A DNA stretch of 64,000 bases from Chitinophagaceae bacterium. GTDB taxonomy: Bacteria > Bacteroidota > Bacteroidia > Chitinophagales > Chitinophagaceae. Below are positions 42,052 through 51,788 of this stretch, piece by piece. The notes below the pieces were generated by a model, which was given only the letters and a program-made list of their open reading frames with translations, had not been told where the DNA came from and did not search any database. Made by a program: the position numbers and the translations under genes. The stretch spans positions 1,196,163-1,260,162 of the forward strand of contig JANINS010000004.1 in assembly GCA_024508725.1 (NCBI GenBank). Reading direction: 5' to 3'. Each line of letters begins with the position of its first letter. Position 1 is the first letter of the stretch.

Positions 42052-42975
42052 ATGGAAAGAGTGGGTGCTCTCATACATAAATTAAAGGAGCAATATGACC
42101 AGAATGTTGATAAAAAAAGTTTGCTGGTCACGGTGCAGTTGCTGCTGGCAGAGTTAGAACAATCGGAAACAGCAAATCTGAACAAAGGAAAAGTATCTGT
42201 TGTACTGCCGAAGGTGCATAGAATTGTTCAGGATATACCAAGTGTTGAACCTGAACAGAAGCTAGAACCTGTTGTTTCCATCCCCGAACCAGCTATCCAA
42301 CAAGTTGAAATAACGCCGGAAGTTGTTGAGCAAAAACCTTCAGAGCCAGAGAGAGAAATACCTGAGACGATCAGATCGTATGTATTAAAACCTCCACCAC
42401 AACCGATACAACCATCGAGGTTTGTGCCGCAAGAGGAAGTAAAAACAGAACCTGTTCCTGAACCCAAAAAAGAAGAACCGGTTGTGTCTGCACCTCAGCC
42501 TGAAATAAAACAGGAACCAGAAATAAAACCAGATCCTGTTGAGCCTCCTGCACCAAAGATGGCTGCAAAAAAAGAAGAACAAACAGGTTGGTTATTCGAT
42601 CCTGTGAATGAAGACATTCCAACTTTACGCCAACACAAAGAAGTGTATGAATTGAATGACGTACACATTGATGGCGACAGTTTAAATGATAAGCTGAAAG
42701 AATCCAAAACAGAAGTTGGTGCTACCATTAAAGCTGATCATGTTGCTGATCTGCGAAAAGCAATTGGCATTAATGATCGTTATCGTTTTATCAATGAATT
42801 GTTCAGAGGTGATGAAGCGATGTATGAAAGAAGCATCAAAACGATCAATAGCTTTGGTACGTTTGGAGAAGCCGATTCATGGATACAACGTGAGCTGAAA
42901 GTGAAATTGGGTTGGAATGATAAAAATGAAACGACAAAAGATTTTGATCAGGTGGTGAAGAGGCGTTTCTCCTGA
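42052..42975 (+). CDS. Proline-rich Bacteroidota protein with conserved C-terminal domain, 307 aa
   Basis: Three parts: a helical N-terminus (MERVGALIHKLKEQYDQN), a long Pro/Glu/Lys/Val-rich linker (about residues 65-190) and a conserved C-terminal module with LRKAIGINDRYRFINELF and YERSIKTINSF. The last module is found in many Bacteroidota proteins of unknown role. The linker may tether it to another factor. The 3' end overlaps waaA head-on by 28 nt. No enzymatic motif or signal peptide. Confidence 0.75.
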   Translation: MERVGALIHKLKEQYDQNVDKKSLLVTVQLLLAELEQSETANLNKGKVSVVLPKVHRIVQDIPSVEPEQKLEPVVSIPEPAIQQVEITPEVVEQKPSEPEREIPETIRSYVLKPPPQPIQPSRFVPQEEVKTEPVPEPKKEEPVVSAPQPEIKQEPEIKPDPVEPPAPKMAAKKEEQTGWLFDPVNEDIPTLRQHKEVYELNDVHIDGDSLNDKLKESKTEVGATIKADHVADLRKAIGINDRYRFINELFRGDEAMYERSIKTINSFGTFGEADSWIQRELKVKLGWNDKNETTKDFDQVVKRRFS

Positions 42976-44201
42976 ATATAGCTGATGATCTTTTCTGTTG
43001 CACCTGCATTTTCCTTTACAAAAGTTTCAGAGGCTGAACAAGCTTGCCTGTAAAGAACTTCATCGTTCAATAATATATTGAACTGCTGCTCTAATTCCAG
43101 TGCATTTTCTACCGGGAACGCTCCTTCCCTTTCAACAAGTTCGACAGCTTCAATATACTTTTCATACTCCGGTCCAAATACAACAGGTTTACCATACACG
43201 GCAGCTTCCAATACATTGTGTACGCCATCTGCACCAAAGCCACCACCGATATACGAAATGGTGGAGTAGCAATAGAGTTTTGAAAGGAGGCCAATATTGT
43301 CGATGATTAGTACATTAAACCTGGATGCCAGATGCTGGATGCTGGTCTGTTGAAGATCAGACAACTTTACTGAATGTTTATATAGGCTCAGGCATTCATC
43401 AATTCTTGCTTTGCTGATATCATGTGGAGCAATAATGAACCGGATCTGCTGATTGGTATTGGCATAATGATCCAGTTCTTCATCATCATCCGTCCATGTA
43501 CTTCCGGCAACAATTACAGGATGATCACTACAGAATTCTTCAATGACCTTTATGGGTTGAAACTGGTTAGCGATCTCAATAACCCTGTCGAATCTGGTAT
43601 CGCCTGTTACCGAAACATTCTCCACTCCTACTGAATTCAATAACTCAACTGATCTTTTATCCTGAACAAAAAAGTAAGAGATCGACTGCAGCATCTTTCT
43701 ATGAAAACCTCCATACCATTGAAAAAATGGTTGTGATTTTCTGAATATCCCGGAAGCAAGTATCAAAGGAATGTTTCTTTTTTTTGCTTCGCTGATGTAA
43801 TAATGCCAGAATTCGTATTTGATAAAAACAATCAGGGCAGGATCTACCAAATCGAAAAATTTTATGGCATTTGATCTTGAATCTAAAGGCAGATAAAAAA
43901 TGTGATCGGCACCCTTGTAATTTTTTTGCACCTCGTAACCGGAAGGTGAAAAAAAGGTAAGAACGATCTTAACGTTTGAGAACTGTTCACGCAGTTTTTC
44001 GATCAAGGGCTTTCCCTGTTCAAATTCACCAAGTGAGGAACAGTGTACCCAAATGATCTTTTTGTCATGAGTGATTAACCTCAATTGTTCAAACACGTTC
44101 TTTCTTCCCAGCAACCATTTTTTTGCCTTTTCATTTCTGACAGAAATGAGTTTAGCCCCTAAAGGATACAGCAATAAAAAAAGGTTGTACAAGGTTTTCA
44201 T
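42948..44201 (-). CDS. waaA: 3-deoxy-D-manno-octulosonic-acid transferase (KdtA/WaaA), 417 aa
   Basis: GT-B glycosyltransferase that adds Kdo to lipid A precursor. Family marks: WVHCSSLGEFEQGKPL near residues 51-66, FFSPSGYEVQKNY, IKYEFWHYYISEAKKRN, VTGDTRFDRV and VAGSTWTDDDEEL, with GGGFGADGVHNVLEAA for the nucleotide-sugar site. Length is close to E. coli WaaA. A short hydrophobic N-terminus fits membrane association. It lies upstream of an L,D-transpeptidase on the same strand; no obvious joint transcript beyond the 57 nt gap. Confidence 0.93.
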   Translation of the reverse strand: MKTLYNLFLLLYPLGAKLISVRNEKAKKWLLGRKNVFEQLRLITHDKKIIWVHCSSLGEFEQGKPLIEKLREQFSNVKIVLTFFSPSGYEVQKNYKGADHIFYLPLDSRSNAIKFFDLVDPALIVFIKYEFWHYYISEAKKRNIPLILASGIFRKSQPFFQWYGGFHRKMLQSISYFFVQDKRSVELLNSVGVENVSVTGDTRFDRVIEIANQFQPIKVIEEFCSDHPVIVAGSTWTDDDEELDHYANTNQQIRFIIAPHDISKARIDECLSLYKHSVKLSDLQQTSIQHLASRFNVLIIDNIGLLSKLYCYSTISYIGGGFGADGVHNVLEAAVYGKPVVFGPEYEKYIEAVELVEREGAFPVENALELEQQFNILLNDEVLYRQACSASETFVKENAGATEKIISYIQEKRLFTT

Positions 44202-44258
44202 CTGCTACAAAGAAACAGAATCAGCCTTATACAACCGCTTTCTAAAAGATGTTGTTGC

Positions 44259-45899
44259 TTACCTGGTGAACATCTTTCCTAATATTCTTTTATCATGGCC
44301 GTAAATATCTTCTCTGAAATTTACTCTTCCTCTCTCATCTACCCATGCTGTGTAGTAAGTGATGATCACCGGAATCGGATCCTTCACTCTCACCTGTTTC
44401 TCTACACCGGCATTCATTGCTGCATTGATCTTTTCAGGAGTCCACTCAGGTTGTTTTCTCAATACATAATTCGCCATTCCTTCAGGATCTGACAAACGAA
44501 TACAACCATGACTGAAAGCTCTTTTATCCCTGCTGAACAAACTTTTCGAAGGCGTATCATGGAAATAAATATTGAAACTATTCGGGAACAGGAATTTCAC
44601 TTTTCCCAATGCATTACCCTCACCAGGTCTTTGCCTGATGCTTGGAGTACCACCACCTGAACTTACCATTTCCATATTCTGGCTTGCGAGATAATTAGGA
44701 TCTCTTTGCATAGCCGGCATGATCTCTTTTTGAACGATGCTTGGTGGAACATTCCAGTAAGGGCTAAATACCACCGTACTCAGATCTCCGTTAAACATCA
44801 TCGTATTGTTTCCATCTTTACCCACAACAACAGGCATAGTGACCACTTCTTTTTTTCCTTCATAAATATGCAATACAAACTCAGGAATATTTACCACGAT
44901 GAGATTACCGTCATGATTGATCGGAGTCCATCTCATACGTTCCATGTTGAGTAATATCTGATCCAATCTTGCTACTGCAGGAACATTCATTTCTTTTAAA
45001 ACATTTGGCCCGATAACGCCATCAGGTTTATAACCTAATATTTCCTGATAGCTTTTTACCGCCATTTCAAGGGTATCATTAAATACCTGTGAGGTATCTG
45101 AAGCTGGTAAATAACCTTCGATCTGTAATCTCTTTTTGATTGTTCTTATCGTAGGAGAACTTGCTCCTTTCTTATAAGATAATTTACCTGCAGCAGGTAT
45201 TGTTGGCCAGCCACCAGCTTTTGCAATTCCATAATATTTTTTGAGTTGTTCTTTCAAAGCACCATATACTTCATTCACATCCTCATAATATTTATCGTCT
45301 TTGTGCTTTTTATTGATGAGTGAATCTGCAATTGTCAACGGATCTTCCTTCTTTCTTGGAATAAATCGCTCCATTTCTTTACGCTTCACATATCCTTTCT
45401 CATAATTACCCAGCATGTATTGAATGAAATGATGCGTAAGCTTTAATTCGGTATTTAAAATCGATTTGTCTGAGGCACTTACACTCAGTTTCTCCTGCAT
45501 TACCAGTCCATCCATTTTTTTCTGAAGTTCTTTATCCTTCAAGGTAGAATCCGAACCGTAGGATGTAACATAATCATGCAGGTTCCAAAAACCTCTTGCC
45601 TGTTCTGTTAATCCATCACTGCTGAACCATGCAAACTGGTAGTTTCTTGAATTATAGAAACTCCTGAGCCTCCTTGCAAGTGTATCTGCAAGTTTATTCT
45701 GGGTGATGTAACCTTCCATCGCTGTACTATCAAAGAAAAGATCACTGTAAGAGTTGGCTTTTGTGATGCTGTAATCCCGTTTGGTAACATTCTTTTTACC
45801 TTCTGATCCACCATCTCCATCACCATCATTACCTGAATTTGACTGGCACGCTGCAAATAGGCTACAGCACAAAGCAGTATAGAGGAATAACTTTTTCAT
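44259..45899 (-). CDS. L,D-transpeptidase lipoprotein (YcbB-like), 546 aa
   Basis: Start ATG 45899 gives a lipobox (CSLFAAC). A scaffold region is followed by a peptidoglycan-binding module (SPTIRTIKKRLQIEGYLP) and a catalytic domain with AFSHGCIRLSDPEGMA, where Cys and His form the L,D-transpeptidase active site. VVVGKDGNNTMMFNGD and YWNVPPSIVQKEIMP are typical of the YcbB/LdtD branch. It makes 3-3 cross-links or anchors proteins to peptidoglycan in the periplasm. A longer frame to 45971 is not used. Confidence 0.9.
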   Translation of the reverse strand: MKKLFLYTALCCSLFAACQSNSGNDGDGDGGSEGKKNVTKRDYSITKANSYSDLFFDSTAMEGYITQNKLADTLARRLRSFYNSRNYQFAWFSSDGLTEQARGFWNLHDYVTSYGSDSTLKDKELQKKMDGLVMQEKLSVSASDKSILNTELKLTHHFIQYMLGNYEKGYVKRKEMERFIPRKKEDPLTIADSLINKKHKDDKYYEDVNEVYGALKEQLKKYYGIAKAGGWPTIPAAGKLSYKKGASSPTIRTIKKRLQIEGYLPASDTSQVFNDTLEMAVKSYQEILGYKPDGVIGPNVLKEMNVPAVARLDQILLNMERMRWTPINHDGNLIVVNIPEFVLHIYEGKKEVVTMPVVVGKDGNNTMMFNGDLSTVVFSPYWNVPPSIVQKEIMPAMQRDPNYLASQNMEMVSSGGGTPSIRQRPGEGNALGKVKFLFPNSFNIYFHDTPSKSLFSRDKRAFSHGCIRLSDPEGMANYVLRKQPEWTPEKINAAMNAGVEKQVRVKDPIPVIITYYTAWVDERGRVNFREDIYGHDKRILGKMFTR

Positions 45900-46067
45900 A
45901 TGCTTTTCTTTTCTCAAATGCTGTGCCTGCTGGTTGAATACTACAAAACGAGGAAAAAAAATCAACAACATCCGTATTCATTATTTAAGAAATAAACTCA
46001 TATCAAAATTCTTGTTAAGGTATTGGCATTTAAGTTGTTACTGATGGTCATCAATATAAGACGACTA

Positions 46068-48647
46068 ATGACACATTTTAAGTGGAGCTTACATACGCTG
46101 GTGCTGGCCTTTGCTTTAACATTATCCTGTACTGCAATATTCGCACAGAAGAATGCGACGATTGTTGATACCACTAATCCTTCTACTGCTACTGTTATCG
46201 CCGGAGCAGAATACAAGAAAGGGTGGCTTGGTAAGAAACTTTGGGGAGAACATTATAGAAAGGTATGGACGATGCCGGTGAATGTTTCTAAAATTAAACT
46301 GGACACAACGTTTGGTGGTGTAAGACCTGTGGAAAAAGGTGGCGGAAGACAAACCAAGAATCTAAGATTGGATGCAGCGAATAAAAGACAATACGCCATT
46401 AGATCGATCAATAAAGATTATGGCGAGGCTTTACCTGAAGTTGCACAGGGAACTTTTATAGAGACTATTATAAAAGACCAGATGTCTGTTGCTCATCCTT
46501 ATGCTGGTTCAACCCTTGGAGCATTGTCTGCTGCAGCCGGTGTTTATTCTACAAATCCGAAGATCGTTTTTATAGGTGATGACGCCAGACTTGGAAAGTT
46601 TAGAGAAGAATTTAAAAATGATCTGTATTCGATGGAAGATCGTCCAACAGATGATAATGCAAAATTTTACGGAGCTAAAGATGTGCATGACACAGAAGAT
46701 TTTTTGGAAAAACTTAGGAAGAACAGTGATCATTATGCTGACCCCGAATCTTTCATAAGAGCAAGATTGTTTGATATGTTCATCAGCGATTGGGACAGGC
46801 ATGATGATCAATGGAAGTGGGCAGAATATGAACAGGACGGAAAACATATTTATAAAGCGATTCCCAAAGATCGGGACCAGGCATTTTCAAAATTTGATGG
46901 ATTATTGGTAGGTATTGCTGCAGGTGCTGCGAATCTGCCTTACTTACAAGGTTTCAGTAACGATATAAAAGATATTGGTGGATTTAATTTCGAAGCAAGA
47001 CCATTGGATATGCAGATCACCAACCGGGTTACGATCGACACATGGAGAAACATCGCTACAAGCATGCAGCAATCATTAACAGATGCAGCAATTGAAAAAG
47101 CGATAAAACTGTTACCACCGGAAGTTTTTGCCGTTACAGGAGAGGAAATGATCATTAAGTTAAAAGCAAGACGAGATAAACTTGTAAGTTTTGCAGAAAG
47201 ATATTACTATGACCTTTCAAAGAATGTAGATATACAGGCAACCGAAAAAGATGATCTTATTAAAGTTCAGGGAGTAGATGATGATCATGTAACTGTAAGC
47301 ATTTTTGATCTTGATAAAAATGGCAATCCGAAATCACAGCCTTATTATACCAGGACTTTTTCTTCTGCTGAAACCGATGAAGTTCGTGTGTATGGAATTG
47401 GCGGCAATGATAAGTTTGTAGCTGATGGAAATACAGGAAAAAAAATACTGATCAGGTTAATTGGTGGAATAGAAAAAGACAGCTATGAAGCATCAAATTT
47501 CTCTGGTAATATAAAAGTGTATGACAATCCAGACAACACATTCTCTTCAAACATTCGCAAATACATTTCAAGTGATACTGCGATCAATCATTTCGATCGT
47601 AAGGGTACTAAATTAAATAAGTCTGGCTTTGGACCTCGTATCGGATATACAAACGAAGACAGAATATTTGTTGGCTTTGGCTATAAAATGAAAAAACATC
47701 AATGGAGAAAAGCGCCGTTTGGATATAGCAACGACCTGGCAGTATTGTATTCTATCACCCAAAAAGATTTCAGGTTCATTTACAAAGGAGTATTTAACGA
47801 AGCCATTGGCAAATGGAACCTTGGATTATTGGCAGATTATGATCTTGTAAGAGATGCATACTTTATGGGAATTGGAAACAATACATTAAAGTTTGAAAAC
47901 AGTGCTCGGCACTACCATCTTTATAAAAACAAAGAACTAAATACTGGCTTATCTGTTTACAGAACATTTGATTCAACTCATACAATAACATTCACAGGAT
48001 TTTACCAGGCAGTAGAGCTGATCAACGAAGCAAATACTTTCCTTTCACAATATTATTTTCCTGCACATCAAAGTCAATTTACTTCGTTTGAACAATTTGG
48101 TGGAGCAAGAATAGAGTATGATTTCACTAAGATCAATGACAAGATTGCTCCTAATAAAGGAATAAAGTTTCATGCAGGTGCTGAATACACAAAAAATCTA
48201 AAGAACTCAAATGACATTACCCGCTTCTCGGGATTATTTGGATTCTATGTACCATTGGGTCCACTTACATTGGCTGTAAAAACAGGGGCGGCTACTTTAG
48301 CAGGAGAACCAGAATTTTATCAATACAATAAACTAGGAGGCGGGCCAACGCTAAGAGGTTTTGCCAGGTTCAGGTTCTACGGAAAAACAGCTTTCTATAA
48401 TCAAAATGAATTGCAATGGAATTTTGATGTAAAGAGTTATCTCTTTGGTGGAAAGATGGGATTGATTGCCTTATTCGATAACGGAAGAGTGTGGCAACCT
48501 GGTGAAAAATCAGACAAATGGCATACAGCAATTGGCGGTGGAATTATGATCGCTCCTTTCAATCTTGTTTCAATTACCGGAACATATGCTGTTTCACAGG
48601 AAGATCAGAGAATAAGCCTTAGGATTGGTCACTTTCTCAAACGCTGA
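46068..48647 (+). CDS. Kinase-like domain fused to Omp85-type barrel, about 859 aa
   Basis: Signal peptide ends LSCTAIFAQ (ATG 46068; ATG 46044 possible). The central part (about 50-390) has a Gly-rich GGGRQTKNLRL segment and QYAIRSINKD, then ISDWDRHDDQWKW (239-251) and IPKDRDQAFSKF (265-276), resembling the catalytic (DRHxxN/Q) and metal (D-x-D) motifs of CotH/HipA-like kinases. The C-terminal 350 residues form an Omp85/BamA-type barrel with GGGPTLRGFARFRF. It is a paralogue of residues 405-1226 of the 53024-56704 gene and converges with that gene's operon with no gap. Kinase activity is inferred. Confidence 0.78.
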   Translation: MTHFKWSLHTLVLAFALTLSCTAIFAQKNATIVDTTNPSTATVIAGAEYKKGWLGKKLWGEHYRKVWTMPVNVSKIKLDTTFGGVRPVEKGGGRQTKNLRLDAANKRQYAIRSINKDYGEALPEVAQGTFIETIIKDQMSVAHPYAGSTLGALSAAAGVYSTNPKIVFIGDDARLGKFREEFKNDLYSMEDRPTDDNAKFYGAKDVHDTEDFLEKLRKNSDHYADPESFIRARLFDMFISDWDRHDDQWKWAEYEQDGKHIYKAIPKDRDQAFSKFDGLLVGIAAGAANLPYLQGFSNDIKDIGGFNFEARPLDMQITNRVTIDTWRNIATSMQQSLTDAAIEKAIKLLPPEVFAVTGEEMIIKLKARRDKLVSFAERYYYDLSKNVDIQATEKDDLIKVQGVDDDHVTVSIFDLDKNGNPKSQPYYTRTFSSAETDEVRVYGIGGNDKFVADGNTGKKILIRLIGGIEKDSYEASNFSGNIKVYDNPDNTFSSNIRKYISSDTAINHFDRKGTKLNKSGFGPRIGYTNEDRIFVGFGYKMKKHQWRKAPFGYSNDLAVLYSITQKDFRFIYKGVFNEAIGKWNLGLLADYDLVRDAYFMGIGNNTLKFENSARHYHLYKNKELNTGLSVYRTFDSTHTITFTGFYQAVELINEANTFLSQYYFPAHQSQFTSFEQFGGARIEYDFTKINDKIAPNKGIKFHAGAEYTKNLKNSNDITRFSGLFGFYVPLGPLTLAVKTGAATLAGEPEFYQYNKLGGGPTLRGFARFRFYGKTAFYNQNELQWNFDVKSYLFGGKMGLIALFDNGRVWQPGEKSDKWHTAIGGGIMIAPFNLVSITGTYAVSQEDQRISLRIGHFLKR

Positions 48648-49742
48648 TCAGATCTTTAAAGCAAATAATTCTATTGTGTGGTTTTTACCTTTAAGCTCTA
48701 CTTCACCAAGGCTTTCACTTTGCCATTCTGCAAGATCAATGTGGTCGAGGAAAGCCTTGGATACAATAAACTTTTGATTCAATTCGCTGCAGGCTGTTCT
48801 TATCCTTGCTGTTGTATTCATCGTATCGCCACTCATGGCCAGATCTTTTTTGATCACACCAATCTCTCCAATGGTCACTTCTCCTGCATGAATGCCCACT
48901 CGGAACTCAGGTAGTACACCATATCTTCTTCTGAAATGCTCTCCTCTTTTTTGCAGATTCTTTCTAGCCTCGATCAATGATGCCATGCATTTCCTGGTAT
49001 TCGTTTCATTGAATGGCCATGAAACAACGATCTCATCTCCTACATATTGATATATGATGCCATCATGTTCAATCAATGCATTAGATATCTGGTAGATAAA
49101 TTCACGGATGAATTTAAAGTATGGAATATTATCTAGCTTTTCAGCGATGGGTGTTGAATCTTTTAAGTCGATGAACATTACGATCCGTTCTTCAACCTTA
49201 GGCCGTAAGTATTTTCCGAGCAGAATATCGAAGAATACTCCCGGCGAATATTTGTCATGCACTTCAATCAATACTTGTGTAATTATCAGTAGAGCCAGCC
49301 AATAAGTCACTTTTTGAAAAAGCCAGTAAGTATGAAATGCATCATTCCAAAACTTGTGTACAGCATAGGCGAAGTCTCGTCCATTTACACCAACCGAATA
49401 ACTAATATGAATGAGAAAGCTGATAATAAGTGCTGCACAGATAAGGATCAGGCTTTTTGCCAATAAACCAAACCACATTGAATATTCTCTGAAAGCTTTC
49501 TTTAGCACGAACACTAACATATAAGCAACCAAAGCACTCATCAGAAATACCAATACTTCTCTAAGCCAAAGAGATTTCTCAATAACGTTGTACACAATCG
49601 AGTGACCAAGGTTATTAGAAAGAGAGGTGAAGAAGTTTACAATATCTACCAATGTCCATACACATGCAATAGCTAATACCAGCTTTAGTTTAAGCCTTTT
49701 TGCATTGGATATTTCAGGCAATATTTTTTTCCACCTGATCAT
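48648..49742 (-). CDS. Membrane class III nucleotide cyclase, 364 aa
   Basis: Four membrane spans (about 20-38, 62-82, 93-115 and 144-162) precede a class III cyclase domain. Metal Asps are in MFIDLKDST (D192) and YQYVGDEIVVSW (D236); the transition-state Asn and Arg lie in GDTMNTTARIR (N309, R313). Base-recognition residues differ from adenylate cyclases: Gln232 replaces Lys and a small residue replaces the usual Asp before SGDTMN. The product could be cAMP, cGMP or another cyclic nucleotide. It is the last gene of a five-gene reverse-strand operon and overlaps ppk by 4 nt. Confidence 0.85.
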   Translation of the reverse strand: MIRWKKILPEISNAKRLKLKLVLAIACVWTLVDIVNFFTSLSNNLGHSIVYNVIEKSLWLREVLVFLMSALVAYMLVFVLKKAFREYSMWFGLLAKSLILICAALIISFLIHISYSVGVNGRDFAYAVHKFWNDAFHTYWLFQKVTYWLALLIITQVLIEVHDKYSPGVFFDILLGKYLRPKVEERIVMFIDLKDSTPIAEKLDNIPYFKFIREFIYQISNALIEHDGIIYQYVGDEIVVSWPFNETNTRKCMASLIEARKNLQKRGEHFRRRYGVLPEFRVGIHAGEVTIGEIGVIKKDLAMSGDTMNTTARIRTACSELNQKFIVSKAFLDHIDLAEWQSESLGEVELKGKNHTIELFALKI

Positions 49743-51775
49743 TCACGGTTCTTCAAATAGTTATAAATCGATTGCTGTGCATTCAGGCCTTCTCCTATCC
49801 CACTCATTTCTTTCATATTTTCTAATGCCGAGTTTAGTGTTACAGCTTTATCGGTATCCTGCCATTGAAATTTAAAATAATCAAGGAGTTCCTGTTTACA
49901 TGTTTTGTCTTTAACCGGTACGCATACTTCAATTCTACTGTGCAAATTCCTGTTCATCCAGTCTGCAGAACCGATAACAACTTCACAATCGTCGTCACAT
50001 CCAAAAATGAATATTCTTGAATGTTCAAGATACCGGTCAACAATTCTTTTTACGGTTATGTTACTGCTTAGTCCTTCAATTCCCGGAACCAGGCAACATA
50101 CGCTTCTTACCAGTAACTGAACTTGTACACCTGCATTACTTGCTTTGTATAGCATGTGTATCATGGAAGCTTCTTCCAGGTTATTGATCTTAATTCGTAT
50201 CAATCCATCCTTACCTAATCTTACTTTTTCAATTTCCTGTTCGATAAGTTTCTCGAATCGTTCTTTCATGTTAAACTGGCTCACTAATAATGTCTCAAAC
50301 TGTACCTTTTCTCTTTTCTTTTTTGATAAGAATCGATAGAGTTGCAGCAATTCTTCTGTAATGATCGGATCGGTAGTAAGCATTACATGATCAGTATAAA
50401 ATCTTGCAGTTACTTCATGAAAATTACCAGTACTCAGAATACAGTAACAAACAGTCTGATCACCTATCTTTCTTTTTACAAGTCCGATCTTAGAATGTAC
50501 TTTGATATCTGCCGGACTATATACGATCTGCACACCAGCTTCTTTCATCTTCCTGCTCCATTTGATGTTGTTTGCTTCATCGAACCTGGCTTTCAGTTCC
50601 ACAAAAACAGTCACATTCTTTCCATTCTTTGCAGCACTGATCAATGCATTAAGGATGTGAGATTCTGAAGCTACACGATAGATAGTGATGTAAATATCAG
50701 TTACACTTGCATCTACAGCAGCCTGGTTGAAAAATGAAAGAACCGTATTGTATGAATCGTACGGAAGATGTAGCAGGATATCTTTTTTATTAAGTACGTC
50801 GAATATGTCGCCACAATTCATTGGTGTGGCAAATGAAATTGGCTTGAGCTCAGGATAAAAAAGATTTTTCCCGAAAGTGGGAAATTTTGCAAAATCTGAT
50901 AGATTGTGATAACGGCCACCTTCAAACATTTCTTCATGTTTGATATCAAACGCCGATGCAAGAAACATTTGCACATTCCTTGGCATACCGGCTTCATATA
51001 AAAAACGTGATGGCGGGCCGTATTGTCTTTTCTGTAACTGTTTTTCTATCTTACCCAGAACATCAGGATCATATTCTTCATCAAGTCTTAATTCTGCATT
51101 ACGGTTGAACTTGATGCTGTAAACACCTGCCACTTCAAATCCCGGGAAAAGACACTGAATATTCTCACGAACTATATCATCAATAAAAATCACATAGTTG
51201 GTGTCATCAATATTAGAAAGCGTAAAAAAACGTTGCAGCTTTTCAGAAGGAATATTTACTACAGCATGACGTAAAGTTTGCTCTCCAGGCGAACGTAAGG
51301 TGATAACAAAATACAGGAAGTTATTTACCGGGATAAAATGTGTACTCAGATCTGCATTCAAAAACAATGGCTGGATAAAAGTTAGTACTTGTGATAGGAA
51401 TATCTCACGTATCTCGGTAATGTGTTCTTCTTTTATCGGCTCGTTATAATATAGATGGATGTGTTCTTTATTCAGTTCAGGCAGTAACGATTGATTTAAG
51501 ATAGAACTATATACCTGTAATTGCCTGTTGATCTCGTTTTGAGCTTTCTCCGGCAAATTCTCTTCGAATTCACTTTTGGCTTGTATTTGTGTTTTGCGAT
51601 TTAACTTGCTGAATGCAACGATAGATGGATATCTCACACGGAAAAACTCATCAAGATTTGCCGAAAAGATGGCGAAGAACTTCAATCGTTCAAAGAGAGG
51701 CACACGTTCATCAGCTGCTTCCTGCAGTACACGAAAATTAAATCCAAGCCAACTAAGATCCCGATTGTATAACAT
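49739..51775 (-). CDS. ppk1: Polyphosphate kinase 1, 678 aa
   Basis: PPK1 signature: SANLDEFFRVR (38-48), the phosphorylated His in IKVHSKIGLV (H427), a second His in STGNFHEVTARFYTDH (H453) and a third in DRYLEHSRIFIFG. It makes polyphosphate from ATP reversibly at the membrane. Length matches the family. Stop overlaps the cyclase start (ATGA) and its start is 13 nt after the HD-protein gene, so it is translated from the operon's mRNA. Confidence 0.95.
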   Translation of the reverse strand: MLYNRDLSWLGFNFRVLQEAADERVPLFERLKFFAIFSANLDEFFRVRYPSIVAFSKLNRKTQIQAKSEFEENLPEKAQNEINRQLQVYSSILNQSLLPELNKEHIHLYYNEPIKEEHITEIREIFLSQVLTFIQPLFLNADLSTHFIPVNNFLYFVITLRSPGEQTLRHAVVNIPSEKLQRFFTLSNIDDTNYVIFIDDIVRENIQCLFPGFEVAGVYSIKFNRNAELRLDEEYDPDVLGKIEKQLQKRQYGPPSRFLYEAGMPRNVQMFLASAFDIKHEEMFEGGRYHNLSDFAKFPTFGKNLFYPELKPISFATPMNCGDIFDVLNKKDILLHLPYDSYNTVLSFFNQAAVDASVTDIYITIYRVASESHILNALISAAKNGKNVTVFVELKARFDEANNIKWSRKMKEAGVQIVYSPADIKVHSKIGLVKRKIGDQTVCYCILSTGNFHEVTARFYTDHVMLTTDPIITEELLQLYRFLSKKKREKVQFETLLVSQFNMKERFEKLIEQEIEKVRLGKDGLIRIKINNLEEASMIHMLYKASNAGVQVQLLVRSVCCLVPGIEGLSSNITVKRIVDRYLEHSRIFIFGCDDDCEVVIGSADWMNRNLHSRIEVCVPVKDKTCKQELLDYFKFQWQDTDKAVTLNSALENMKEMSGIGEGLNAQQSIYNYLKNRE

Positions 51776-51788
51776 ATCCCATCCAATT

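Noticed and set aside
42228-42728. Several reverse-strand frames over the proline-rich protein
   Set aside because: Low-complexity mirror images of the Pro/Glu-rich linker codons.
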